From the NCBI GenBank assembly GCA_021774955.1, contig JAJFIN010000106.1:1-43815 (forward strand): a DNA stretch of 43,815 nucleotides, written 5' to 3'. The notes under the pieces are model-generated. The model ran no database searches. It was not told the origin of the DNA and was given only the letters and a program-made list of their open reading frames with translations. Each line of letters opens with the position of its first letter. The stretch's first letter is position 1. This DNA comes from Alphaproteobacteria bacterium (lineage in GTDB: Bacteria; Pseudomonadota; Alphaproteobacteria; M2410). Position numbers and translations under genes: made by a program. Positions 15,396 through 23,622 of this stretch are shown here, piece by piece.

Positions 15396-16439
15396 ATGCC
15401 AGTTTCAATCGTAGTCGGTGGCCAGTTTGGCTCTGAGGGCAAAGGCAAAATATCACTCGAACTCGCCAGACAGTCGAAATCTCCAATAACTGTCGTTCGT
15501 GTGGGCGGATCAAATTCCGGACACACTGCATATAATCGCGAGGGCAAGAAATATGCGCTGCGGCAATTGCCTGCTGGCTGCATAGATCGAAACGTTGATG
15601 TGGTTTTCCCAGCAGGTGCCTATATCGATGTTAACATTTTGCTTGATGAAATCGAACAACTTCAATTTCCCAGGGATCGCATCAAGATAAGCAGTTTTGC
15701 TCGAATTATTACCTCTGAGCACAAAGCTTGGGAGCGAGAGGCTGGCCTCGGCGGCGCAATTGGCTCGACCGGTTCAGGCGTTGGTGCGGCGGTCATGGCA
15801 TCCGTCGCCCGGGGGGCCGCAAACTTCAAATTGCATTCATTGGATGCCGAACATTCTGGCAAGCTGGAAGAATTCCTTTGTGATTCCTCAGATCTCCTTC
15901 GCAAACGCCTAGACAAAGGATGCCGTGTTATTATCGAAGGCTCTCAGGGCTTCGGGCTTTCTTTACTCGAAGGTGGGTATTGGCCAAAAGCAACCTCACG
16001 GTCAACTACAGCAGCGGCAGCGCTTACAGAAACAGGCCTTAGCCCGCGTGACGTGGATGACATCACGATGGTTCTTCGTTCGTATCCGATCAGGGTAGCT
16101 GGCGAATCCGGACCTCTTCCAGGAGAAACAACCTGGGAAGAAATTGCTCAAACGGTAGGAATGAATGAGGACATTCGGGAATACACCACTGTTACGAAAA
16201 AACTCCGCCGTGTCGGCCGGTTTGATGCTGAACTGGTACGCCGTGCCCTCACCGTGAACGCGCCAACTCGTTTGGTGTTGAACCATATGGACTATATTGG
16301 CTCGATTGATGAGCTGAGTGACCCGAAAAGCAGACTAAGGCAGTTTATATCTGGGCTCGAATTTGATATCGACCGCAAGATCGATTGGTTTGGCTTCTCT
16401 GGGTTTGATGTGGCTCAAGCTGAAAGCCATGTCGCGTGA
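15396..16439 (+). CDS. PurZ/PurA-like adenylosuccinate synthetase homologue
   Basis: PurA couples IMP and aspartate with GTP; PurZ of 2-aminoadenine phages does the same with dGMP. Visible motifs are the P-loop GGQFGSEGKGK at about residues 8-18, GGSNSGHT containing the catalytic His, AIGSTGSGVGAAVMASVARG (the switch-loop region), IIEGSQG, and KKLRRVGRFDAELVRRAL. PurA has Asp in GDEGKGK and here it is Ser, a substitution I associate with PurZ. At 347 residues it is shorter than PurA (about 430) and near PurZ length. A GAATT ribosome-binding site lies between the genes, and the stop overlaps the next start. Confidence 0.87.
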   Translation: MPVSIVVGGQFGSEGKGKISLELARQSKSPITVVRVGGSNSGHTAYNREGKKYALRQLPAGCIDRNVDVVFPAGAYIDVNILLDEIEQLQFPRDRIKISSFARIITSEHKAWEREAGLGGAIGSTGSGVGAAVMASVARGAANFKLHSLDAEHSGKLEEFLCDSSDLLRKRLDKGCRVIIEGSQGFGLSLLEGGYWPKATSRSTTAAAALTETGLSPRDVDDITMVLRSYPIRVAGESGPLPGETTWEEIAQTVGMNEDIREYTTVTKKLRRVGRFDAELVRRALTVNAPTRLVLNHMDYIGSIDELSDPKSRLRQFISGLEFDIDRKIDWFGFSGFDVAQAESHVA

Positions 16440-17584
16440 CGGATAAGTCTAGTGAGGTCCCGGAATCCGAGCCCGAGCCCGAGCCCGAGCCCGAAGAAGC
16501 GCTGTATATTGACCGGGCAACCGCAAAAGCAACGGCTGAGAAGTTTGGTAAGGATGGAGTAGACCCGAATCCATCAATACCTCACTCCCTGTTATCTGCA
16601 GAGCACATACGTGATTACGTTAAAAGAACGGGTCTTATCGGACCATATAACAATGGAACTGGAGCAAAGACACGGCTCAAAAAGGCTGCATATGAAGGAA
16701 GAATTGGCGAACACGCCTATTTATTCAACAAAGAGGGTGTTCTAGAAGAGTGCTTTCTTGAGGGCGGCCTCCTGGTTCCGGCCAACTCTATTGTTTTCGT
16801 TGAATGTGATTTGGACTTCCGTCTCCCCGAATTTATCGCTCTACGATTTAATCTCCAAATTAGACACGTGCACAGAGGGTTGTTGCTAGGAACGGGACCT
16901 TTGGTAGACCCAGGCTATTGGGGGAAGTTGTGCATACCCTTGCATAACCTGACTGACGAAGATTACCTAATTCCACTTGATGAAGGACTCATTTGGCTGG
17001 AGTTTACAAAAACAACGTCTAATCTGGGTGTTCGAGACAAGGCTATTGGGCGAGCGCCTCTTGGTAAGGAATTCTGGGATATTCAGGAATTCATTACCAA
17101 GGCTCAAAAGCCGTATAGTGGAATTGGAAGACACCCCCCCATTCGTAGCTCTATGGGTGCTATGGTTACAAATATGTTTGAAGAGGCCAAGAAGAAGGCT
17201 GACACGGCTATATCACGTGTGCGACTAATATTGGGTCTGGGGGGTGTTGCTGTTATTGGTATTACCATAGGTGTTTATCAATTATGGGCTGCATATGTTT
17301 CAATGTATGATAGACAGTATGAAGAGCTTCGGCAGCCGTTAATTCAACTTCAGAATAATGTTGCGGACATAAATAGACAGCTTCAAAACTCGGAAGACAG
17401 CGCTACTGTCCAACCTGAGTTCTCCTTGCTATTAAAAGAATTGCAAACGATGACCACTAAGATTGAGTCACTCAATCAAAACAGTGCATTGCTCGAACGT
17501 ATTCTAAATCTTGAGAATGAATTGAGTATCATTCGATCTGAGTTAACACCGAGTAGCGCTGAAGGAACTAAGCTTGCAGAATAG
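16436..17584 (+). CDS. dCTP deaminase/dUTPase-fold protein with TM helix and coiled coil
   Basis: The N-terminal 230 residues match the Dcd/dUTPase trimer fold (LLVPANSIVFVECD, ALRFNLQIRHVHRGLL, GTGPLVDPGYWGKL, HNLTDEDYLIPLDEGLIWLEF). In dCTP deaminase the IxLEFYN-like strand carries the catalytic Glu; the aligned segment here is CIPLHN, so Glu is replaced by Pro and deamination is doubtful. A single TM segment follows at about residues 262-285 (ILGLGGVAVIGITIGVYQLW), then a coiled coil to the end. An E-P repeat (EPEPEPEPEPEE) sits at the N terminus. The start is GTG, overlapping the previous stop. It may be a membrane-bound nucleotide sensor or effector. Confidence 0.82.
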   Translation: MTDKSSEVPESEPEPEPEPEEALYIDRATAKATAEKFGKDGVDPNPSIPHSLLSAEHIRDYVKRTGLIGPYNNGTGAKTRLKKAAYEGRIGEHAYLFNKEGVLEECFLEGGLLVPANSIVFVECDLDFRLPEFIALRFNLQIRHVHRGLLLGTGPLVDPGYWGKLCIPLHNLTDEDYLIPLDEGLIWLEFTKTTSNLGVRDKAIGRAPLGKEFWDIQEFITKAQKPYSGIGRHPPIRSSMGAMVTNMFEEAKKKADTAISRVRLILGLGGVAVIGITIGVYQLWAAYVSMYDRQYEELRQPLIQLQNNVADINRQLQNSEDSATVQPEFSLLLKELQTMTTKIESLNQNSALLERILNLENELSIIRSELTPSSAEGTKLAE

Positions 17585-18293
17585 ATATGCCGGGGATATT
17601 GGCGACTATATAAAGCTGGCCCTTCTGCGGCATCTCTCCGTAGGTAAAAATCTCGGTATCGCTTGGTATCTACATCCTGACGAGAATCTTAATTCGGATG
17701 GGAAACACACCAGTTATCTCACCGACAAGGAGAAATGGCGTCCGCTTGATCCCGAATTGTTCGACACCCTCACGAAAGTGGTTTCAAAGACCCGATCAAT
17801 TGCAGCACTCCAAACCTCTGGCATGTTGAATGCTGTTTATTGGAGTGAGCCGCTGGCAATAGCTTCTGTGCTCGCGAGCAAGCGGTGTGATTATCGATCT
17901 AGATGGTTTAATGCCGCTTTGAAACAATTGAAAACATGCAATCTTATTTTTGCTGATCCCGACAATGGAATTATCGATGATGGCGAACATCGCAGGCGGC
18001 AACCGACCTTCGGAAAACAAATGCCTCTGTTCGAAGTGTTGACGATTTCAAATAGCAGAACTGCTATTATCTACCACCATAACACCCGTTTCAAAGGCGG
18101 GCATGATGCTGAGGTCGATCACTGGCTAGCCCAATTGGGGCCGGATGCCATAGCAGTGAGAGCGAACGCCTATAGTTGCCGCACGTTCTTCATTGTTAAT
18201 CCTGATATAGAAACCAAAAATAGGGCAGAGGGTTTTTGCAAGCAGTGGTCCGATCATAAGGTAAGACTGCATCTTTCACTAAACGACCGGTGA
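17574..18293 (+). CDS. Uncharacterised operon protein (NRYAGDIGDYIKLALLR family)
   Basis: The 239-residue protein starts at TTG, overlapping the previous gene by 11 bp. It carries conserved-looking blocks: NRYAGDIGDYIKLALLRHL at the N terminus, GIAWYLHPDENLNSDGKH, then LIFADPDNGI and AIIYHHNTRFKGGH. I recall similar uncharacterised proteins scattered in bacteria but no assigned activity. The acidic (ADPDNG) and His-rich (YHHN) motifs suggest a metal-dependent enzyme. It closes the operon. No terminator of clear quality follows. Confidence 0.75.
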   Translation: MQNRYAGDIGDYIKLALLRHLSVGKNLGIAWYLHPDENLNSDGKHTSYLTDKEKWRPLDPELFDTLTKVVSKTRSIAALQTSGMLNAVYWSEPLAIASVLASKRCDYRSRWFNAALKQLKTCNLIFADPDNGIIDDGEHRRRQPTFGKQMPLFEVLTISNSRTAIIYHHNTRFKGGHDAEVDHWLAQLGPDAIAVRANAYSCRTFFIVNPDIETKNRAEGFCKQWSDHKVRLHLSLNDR

Positions 18294-18893
18294 ATTTATA
18301 GGGGTTTAATCGCAGAATTATACACGGAGATTCTGAGTGTAAAAAGTAAGACTAACGTTTATTTGGAACTTAAATTGTCTCAATTTTTATATTTCCCTGG
18401 GTATCTCACCCTTACATAAGAAGTCTAGGGCTGACTCGAACCTGCTCCCCATCGATGTATTTTGGTCACCCTTGTCTATCTTTCAACATCTATAATCTGG
18501 ATGTCATCGGCTTCCTTCATCAGATCAAGCTCAGTCAGAATGTCTTCGATTGTTGTAATTACATGAACGTGAGCGTTACGAGACATGACTGGACCGTAAC
18601 CTCGATCAACTAATTACTTTGCGGCTGATAAACTTCACGGCAGCCGTAACGCCACCGTGAAAGTTCAACCCGGAAAAACTCCAGCTGGGTGATCCAAACA
18701 AGAGGAGCGGGTCAAGTGCCAGAAACTTTATCAAGAAATGGCACATAAGAATGGATTTTACATCATCAGACAGTAGATAGTTTAGTCACTGTATCGTACG
18801 CAAACTTAACTACCAATTTGTGGGCACACAACCAATTTTATCAATTTGTACAAAGTACCATCACTTAAGCATTCTCATGTGCGTTGTGTGATG
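18294..18893. other. Intergenic region between the PurZ-like operon and the RuvC-like gene
   Basis: About 600 bp of AT-rich sequence separates convergent units. Apart from a possible 36-codon minus-strand frame (18476-18586) I see no gene, RNA or insertion sequence end. A short inverted repeat around 18622-18660 (CGGCTGATAAACTTCACGG and ACCGTGAAAGTT) could be a terminator-like hairpin without a T run. Confidence 0.4.
18476..18586 (-). CDS. Possible 36-residue acidic small protein
   Basis: The frame MSRNAHVHVITTIEDILTELD continues to IIDVER. It is helical and acidic, with protein-like composition, but it has no good ribosome-binding site. It could be the remnant of a larger gene. Confidence 0.3.
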   Translation of the reverse strand: MSRNAHVHVITTIEDILTELDLMKEADDIQIIDVER

Positions 18894-19406
18894 CTACCGA
18901 TTATGTAGCGACGCGAAGTGCGTAATCGCAAGTGCCGCAGCATTAAAGAGTCCCATTCGCGGATCTTCACTCATCCAAGGCTTTCGCACCGGGGGTAGCT
19001 TGTGACCCAGACCTTCAACACAATCCAATACAGCAAGTGCAATCTCATGACGCGTTTTGTCCTGTTCTCCGTAAAAGTGGTTGCTGACATCTGCACGGGT
19101 AAGGACTTTCACTTTGATGCCCTTTTTCTTGGCGAGTGATACCAAGGAGCGGCAGAGTTTTTGTATCCGTTGAGAGCGGCGTGAGGATATGCTTTCGTAT
19201 TCCTCCAATACCAGTACCCTCGGTTTATATTTATCAAGTAGCGTTTTGGCCTTTTTGATAGAGTCTCGGTTCTTATCCTTATGGACCGTCGCAATACCCC
19301 AATCGACTAGGAGTTCAGGACCCTCAAACAGCACCCAGCCAAAGCCTTTGGTAGTGGGATGGATTGCGAGAACCAGTTGGTTTCTGCCTACGATATTCTG
19401 CTTCAT
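18894..19406 (-). CDS. RuvC-like RNase H-fold protein with altered first active-site residue
   Basis: The 170-residue protein resembles RuvC-type Holliday-junction resolvases. An N-terminal strand (LVLAIHPTTKGFGWVLFEG) is followed by VLVLEEYES at about residue 66, a basic helix-rich segment and a C-terminal LFNAAALAITHF helix after DPRMG. RuvC uses Asp in the first strand (GIDPG); here the position is His (AIHPT), so activity may be lost or altered. The start overlaps the stop of the upstream XRE gene (ATGA type), so they are cotranscribed. Confidence 0.7.
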   Translation of the reverse strand: MKQNIVGRNQLVLAIHPTTKGFGWVLFEGPELLVDWGIATVHKDKNRDSIKKAKTLLDKYKPRVLVLEEYESISSRRSQRIQKLCRSLVSLAKKKGIKVKVLTRADVSNHFYGEQDKTRHEIALAVLDCVEGLGHKLPPVRKPWMSEDPRMGLFNAAALAITHFASLHNR

Positions 19407-19750
19407 ACGTCAGTTTGTTCACGCTCCAGGCGTGTGATGATTGACTTAATAAAGTCTCGTTTCGCAGCAGAAGCTGCGCCTTGTCTGGCAACGAGTCGTT
19501 CGAGGAGTTTTTCTGCTCTCGCGCAGGCGGCGCGTTCAATATTGGTGTAGAGGTGGGGAAACAACTCACATGCCTTCACGCCAAAGACGATCTCACATCC
19601 AATGATGAAATCCACGCTTGGTGTGCGCGTCAGAGACTCGTATTTTGAAATTACCGTTGACGTAAGGCCAAATAGAATTCCCAACTCCTCCTGCGTTAGT
19701 GCATTACGTCTTCGATACGTGTGAAGGTAGCTGGGAAGTGAATTAGGCAT
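19403..19750 (-). CDS. XRE-family HTH regulator
   Basis: An N-terminal Cro/C1-type helix-turn-helix is clear (LHTYRRRNALTQEELGILFGLTSTVISKYESLTRTPSVDFI, given here in its elements RRRNALTQEELG, GLTSTVISKYE and TPSVDFI). The C-terminal half is helical and basic. It lies upstream of, and overlaps by 4 bp, the RuvC-like gene and is divergent from the small protein and recombinase to the right. It probably regulates this pair or the divergent recombinase operon. Confidence 0.8.
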   Translation of the reverse strand: MPNSLPSYLHTYRRRNALTQEELGILFGLTSTVISKYESLTRTPSVDFIIGCEIVFGVKACELFPHLYTNIERAACARAEKLLERLVARQGAASAAKRDFIKSIITRLEREQTDV

Positions 19751-19983
19751 ACAGTGTCATGCCACTCAGCAGCCGGTACGGGAGTGCTGTCTATTCTCTC
19801 AAAACAAAAACAGCGTGCGAAGGAGTAAAACCTTGGCACGCCGTCAACATTTTCCTATTGGGTATACGTTTTCTCACAGTGCTGGTAATTGTACCCGCTC
19901 CACCAATATTGACACCAATGGGCAAGCTGTGGTGTCAAAAAGTTACTCCTCCCGTTCTCAAAATGAACGCGCAGAATAGGGCT

Positions 19984-20157
19984 ATGGCAAAGAAAGCGAA
20001 GCTCCCTGGAGATCTTATTTTAGACCGGTATATGCAAAACGCAACAGAAGAGGAGCGACGTCAAGCCTATGAAAACCTTCGCTCGTTTGCAGTGGTACTC
20101 GCCCGCATTGATGCACGGCTGAAATACACAGAAGTTGATTCGCGTAAATCAATTTGA
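19984..20157 (+). CDS. Small hypothetical protein upstream of recombinase
   Basis: The 57-residue basic helical protein contains MAKKAKLPGDLILDRYMQNA and EERRQAYENLRSFAVVLARI. The open frame extends to 19759, but the segment before 19963 looks unlike coding sequence. Candidate starts are ATGs at 19963 and 19984. It ends 27 bp before the recombinase start and is probably cotranscribed with it. Function unknown; a recombination accessory role is possible. Confidence 0.55.
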   Translation: MAKKAKLPGDLILDRYMQNATEEERRQAYENLRSFAVVLARIDARLKYTEVDSRKSI

Positions 20158-20184
20158 TGAGGTAGAGTCGAGTCATTCCAATGT

Positions 20185-21690
20185 ATGAAAAAGTATTTAG
20201 CGTACGTCCGCGTCTCAACGGTGAAACAAGGCGAGCGGGGGTCATCGCTTCAAGAGCAACGCAGCGCCATCGAGGCTTTTGCTCAACGGCAAGGGCTCAC
20301 CGTTACCACATGGTTTGAGGAAACCGAGACGGCTGCCAAGCAGGGAAGGCGCATATTTTCTCGCATGCTCCGGCTTCTTGAGCATGGCGAAGCAGACGGT
20401 GTCGTTATTCACAAGATCGACCGGAGCGCCCGCAACCTCAAAGACTGGGCAAACCTTGGCGAGCTCATTGATCGAGGCATCGATGTGCAATTTGTCCACG
20501 ACAGCGTTGATCTCCGTTCCCGAGGAGGCAGGCTCTCTGCTGATATTCAGGCTGTCGTCGCCGCAGACTATATCCGCAACCTTCGTGATGAGGTGCGCAA
20601 GGGGTTTTATGGCCGCCTCAAGCAGGGCCTCTACCCCTTACCTGCTCCGATCGGATACCTAGATAGGGGGCCGGGCAAGCCCAAAGAGCTTGACCCGGTT
20701 CGTGCACCACTGGTGCGCCAAGCCTTTGAGCTCTACAGTACCGCGACCGTTGGACTGAAAAAACTACGTATAGAATTGAACCGACGAGGTTTGCGGTCGA
20801 GAAGTGGAAAACCGCTTTCTCTCACTGGCCTCTCAACGATGCTCAACAACCCTTTCTACATGGGCCTGATCCGCATCAGGCGTACCAACGAAACATTTGA
20901 GGGTGTTCACCAGCCTCTGATCTCTAAAGCGCTCTTTGATCGTGTCCAAGCGATCCTTCGTGGGAAAACCGTTTCTCGAAGCGTCAAGTACGACTTTGTC
21001 TTTCGCCGCTTTGTTCGTTGTGCCTCCTGCAAATACCACCTGATCGGTGAACGACAAAAGGGTCATGTTTATTACCGCTGCCACAGTGAAGGGTGCAAGG
21101 GAACCTGTATTCGAGAAGAGGTTTTGGATGAGGTAGTACAAAGTGCCCTAAAGCTTTTAGTCTTCGATACTAAGGAGATGCAGGAACTCAGTGCACTTGC
21201 CGACGAGGCGAAAACGCGTGATGTGGGTGACACCGAGAAACTACGGGCATCAATCAATATGCGCCTCGTTAAATGCGAAGAGCGGATGGTACGTCTGACT
21301 GATGCCCTTGTTGATCGGCTTATTGACAAAGAGCTGTTTGAATCTCGCAAGCTTGCCTTGTTCAATGAGAAGCGGGAGTTGGCCGATCAATTAGAGAGAT
21401 TGTGTGATTCAGAGGCTCCGGCGAATGTAGCGTTCAAAAACCTCGAACTCGGAAATGTCGCGTATTCTGGATATAAAGAAGGAATTCCGCTTGAGCGCCG
21501 CGCAATCATAGAATCCGTTACCTCGAACCTTGTTGCGCAGAGAAAAAACCCAGTAATTAAAATGAAATCTCCGTTTCAAGAGATCATAAATTGGCGGAAA
21601 TCGTTAAACGGTGCACCGTATCGAGGCGACACTCGAACGAGAATGAAGCAGCTTCTTGCTATTCTAACGGAGGGTGACAATAAGACATAA
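20185..21690 (+). CDS. Second large serine recombinase
   Basis: The 501-residue protein has a resolvase domain (YLAYVRVSTVKQGERGSSLQEQ, Ser nucleophile at about residue 9; IHKIDRSARNLKDWANL). Next come a recombinase domain (LYPLPAPIGYLDRG), a zinc ribbon (CASCKYHLIGE ... YYRCHSEGCKG) and a coiled coil. The C-terminal block NGAPYRGDTRTRMKQLLAIL recurs as decayed copies at 23397, 26098 and 29421. No attachment site is apparent at its 3' end. It may have inserted the downstream modules or be a resident of the island. Confidence 0.92.
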   Translation: MKKYLAYVRVSTVKQGERGSSLQEQRSAIEAFAQRQGLTVTTWFEETETAAKQGRRIFSRMLRLLEHGEADGVVIHKIDRSARNLKDWANLGELIDRGIDVQFVHDSVDLRSRGGRLSADIQAVVAADYIRNLRDEVRKGFYGRLKQGLYPLPAPIGYLDRGPGKPKELDPVRAPLVRQAFELYSTATVGLKKLRIELNRRGLRSRSGKPLSLTGLSTMLNNPFYMGLIRIRRTNETFEGVHQPLISKALFDRVQAILRGKTVSRSVKYDFVFRRFVRCASCKYHLIGERQKGHVYYRCHSEGCKGTCIREEVLDEVVQSALKLLVFDTKEMQELSALADEAKTRDVGDTEKLRASINMRLVKCEERMVRLTDALVDRLIDKELFESRKLALFNEKRELADQLERLCDSEAPANVAFKNLELGNVAYSGYKEGIPLERRAIIESVTSNLVAQRKNPVIKMKSPFQEIINWRKSLNGAPYRGDTRTRMKQLLAILTEGDNKT

Positions 21691-21737
21691 TCTTACTCCG
21701 TCTGAATAACCTTTTTATGAGTTAGGTTTGTGCGTGT

Positions 21738-21781
21738 TGACCTGCCCTGAACTACCTCGAGTGATCATACAGCAAGATCTG
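21738..21781 (+). repeat. Insertion-sequence-end-like repeat, copy 1
   Basis: TGACCTGCCC begins a 44-bp segment that aligns, with gaps, to 32029-32070 and ends in AAGATCTG in both. The TGACCTGCCC start looks like an insertion sequence terminus. No transposase remains beside it. Confidence 0.45.
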
Positions 21782-21789
21782 AGCGTAGC

Positions 21790-22368
21790 CTATTTTGGCT
21801 GTTTTAAACCAGTTGGTACAGCACTCGCTACTGACTCAGCTTTGCGGTTACTAATGTAGCCCGTTATGTAATAAATCCAAAATGTGAGTAGTGATATATC
21901 TGATCTAACCATTACGACGTTAACAGAGATTATTTCTAAGCTCTCGTGTTCAGCGGGCGGGTTATTGTCGTCCTTGTGTCTGTAGTAATATCCTGCCCAA
22001 CAATTTTCACCAGGGCCATATCGGCGAAGATAGTATGCACCCTGACTATATACAGATTTATCAATCGGCCAAAATATACCAAAAAAGATTCTCCCAAGAA
22101 CACGGCCATAGCAGTGCCACCGCCTGTGTCGCTCGTTCTTTGGTTCGACTCGCCTCAACCTTCCATGAACCACTTCGCCTTTTTGCCGCAACAGAATAAT
22201 ATCTCTTTTTACAATTCTCCCTTCGTTATCAAATACTGCTGCGTCCCAATTACCCGACCCCTGGTTTCGGAATTCGGCAAATTTGGAAATCAACCAGGCA
22301 ATAGCAAGCAGAGCTATTCCACCAAGGATACTACCCACTACCCCATTGAAAATGTCAGACAAGTCCAT
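21790..22368 (-). CDS. Membrane protein, function unknown (module partner of HAD gene)
   Basis: The 192-residue protein has one N-terminal TM helix (VVGSILGGIALLAIAWLISKF) and a cytoplasmic domain rich in aromatic residues (RIFFGIFWPIDKSVYSQGAYYLRRYG, given as IFFGIFWPIDK and GAYYLRRYG). A second hydrophobic stretch lies near the C terminus (LLTFWIYYITGY). It starts 25 bp after the stop of the HAD gene on the same strand, so the two likely form an operon. I do not recognise the family. Confidence 0.65.
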   Translation of the reverse strand: MDLSDIFNGVVGSILGGIALLAIAWLISKFAEFRNQGSGNWDAAVFDNEGRIVKRDIILLRQKGEVVHGRLRRVEPKNERHRRWHCYGRVLGRIFFGIFWPIDKSVYSQGAYYLRRYGPGENCWAGYYYRHKDDNNPPAEHESLEIISVNVVMVRSDISLLTFWIYYITGYISNRKAESVASAVPTGLKQPK

Positions 22369-22393
22369 AGAGCGTTCCTCACACTACAAACCA

Positions 22394-23164
22394 TCAGTTC
22401 GGCAATTGCGGTGGATCCGAAACCCTTTGCCGATCGAAATGGGCTTCCAATATCGTATCTAAACTATCGATATGACTGCTCGCGGCAGAAAGCTCAAAAA
22501 TGTCACTTCTATTGCTTATGCTTGAGGCAAGTTCTCCAAATTCTTTGGAATTGGAGTCGTTCTTTACCAAGCAAACTATTTCAGAGCGCTCAAAGAGTGG
22601 CATATCAGAAGTCGTGTCGCCGATTGCGATCAAAGCACTGCTGACCGGACCAAGCTCAGCTGAAGTGGCAATTCTCTTGTCTCTTTTGGTGCCATGAGTT
22701 TTAACCTCGATTTCTCCGCTTATCGATTGAGCGATGGTCACACCATAAATTCGGTCTATTTGAAGCTTTTCAGAGTATGCGCTTAGAACAATGGAAGGTG
22801 CCCCACTTACTATAACTATGTCAGTGTTGCGACTTTTGATTGTCGAAAGTAAATCATGGGCAAACGGCATAAGCTTTCTGTCAGATTCCACAAATTCTGA
22901 GGCGGCATTTTCTAATCTTTCGACTTCTACGTCTCTAATTAGTTCTGCATATGCGTTAGCAGCAAGCACCACTCCTTCCTCATAGCTTATTTGACCACTA
23001 GCAAATGATTTATAGTGTGCTCTGAGCAAATCTTCATTTTTCCAATTCACGATTTGACGGGAAATCAAAAAATCTGCCCAATCGAAAATTAGATATCCTT
23101 CGCGTAAGGTGCCATCCCAATCGCAGAGACAAATATTCACAAATGGCTTTTTTGGTTTCCTCAA
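22394..23164 (-). CDS. HAD-superfamily phosphatase (HAD-IB type)
   Basis: The 256-residue protein has HAD motif I near the N terminus (LCDWDGTL, nucleophile Asp and acid Asp two residues later), motif II VSGAPS at about residue 118, the motif III Lys in KRDKR, and motif IV IGDTTSDMPLF near residue 190. The helical cap between motif I and II fits HAD-IB enzymes of the SerB type. The substrate is unknown. Next gene downstream encodes a membrane protein. Confidence 0.82.
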   Translation of the reverse strand: MRKPKKPFVNICLCDWDGTLREGYLIFDWADFLISRQIVNWKNEDLLRAHYKSFASGQISYEEGVVLAANAYAELIRDVEVERLENAASEFVESDRKLMPFAHDLLSTIKSRNTDIVIVSGAPSIVLSAYSEKLQIDRIYGVTIAQSISGEIEVKTHGTKRDKRIATSAELGPVSSALIAIGDTTSDMPLFERSEIVCLVKNDSNSKEFGELASSISNRSDIFELSAASSHIDSLDTILEAHFDRQRVSDPPQLPN

Positions 23165-23303
23165 AAGCGTTCTCCAGATAGCGTGCCAGCTTACTCTGAT
23201 CCTACGATATCACATTTCTGGCCGTAACATTTAGTTATAGGGTTTAACGTAGGGCCTAGGATTTTCACCGAGTCGGTGAAGGGCTAATACTGGAGGAGAA
23301 TCT
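23165..23303. other. Intergenic DNA upstream of copy B
   Basis: No gene is seen. There is a short hairpin, TTCACCGA pairing with TCGGTGAA, at about 23262-23278, lying between the divergent HAD gene and the recombinase remnant. Confidence 0.4.
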
Positions 23304-23521
23304 ATGAGGGCGGTTGAGATTGTTGAAGGTCGTGTTCAGAAGCGGCTGTCTGTGCCGTTCATTGGCCATCTGGAAAAGAGCGCCAAATTATGGCGACGGG
23401 GTAAATTCTTGCCGTAGTGTCAGGTGCACCTTATCGTAACAGCAATCGAACGCAGCTCATGCAGTTACTGACTACTTTGCTTGATCTAGCCAAGGAGGAA
23501 AAATCTCACTCCAACACCTAA
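23304..23521 (+). pseudogene. Serine-recombinase 3'-end remnant, copy B
   Basis: A 37-codon frame with a strong GGAGGAG site (MRAVEIVEGRVQKRLSVPFI, then GHLEKSAKLWRRGKFLP) reads like a recombinase C-terminal segment. From 23397, one frame over, the sequence encodes SGAPYRNSNRTQLMQLLTTL ending at TAA 23519-23521. That part matches the tail of the recombinase at 20185 (NGAPYRGDTRTRMKQLLAIL). I read it as a frameshifted, truncated recombinase gene; alternatively the first frame is a separate small gene. Confidence 0.55.
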
Positions 23522-23622
23522 ATCACACCTATTTCTAGCATCTGGCACGTTCTGCTTGCCAAGGTAGCAAATCGCTGTACGATGAAAACAGGCTCAGTCA
23601 GGTTTGATCAGTAGATCTATCT

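Noticed and set aside
16465..16494. GAGCCC hexamer repeat resembling a short tandem array
   Set aside because: It is coding sequence for the Glu-Pro run at the N terminus of the Dcd-fold protein, not a CRISPR or noncoding repeat.
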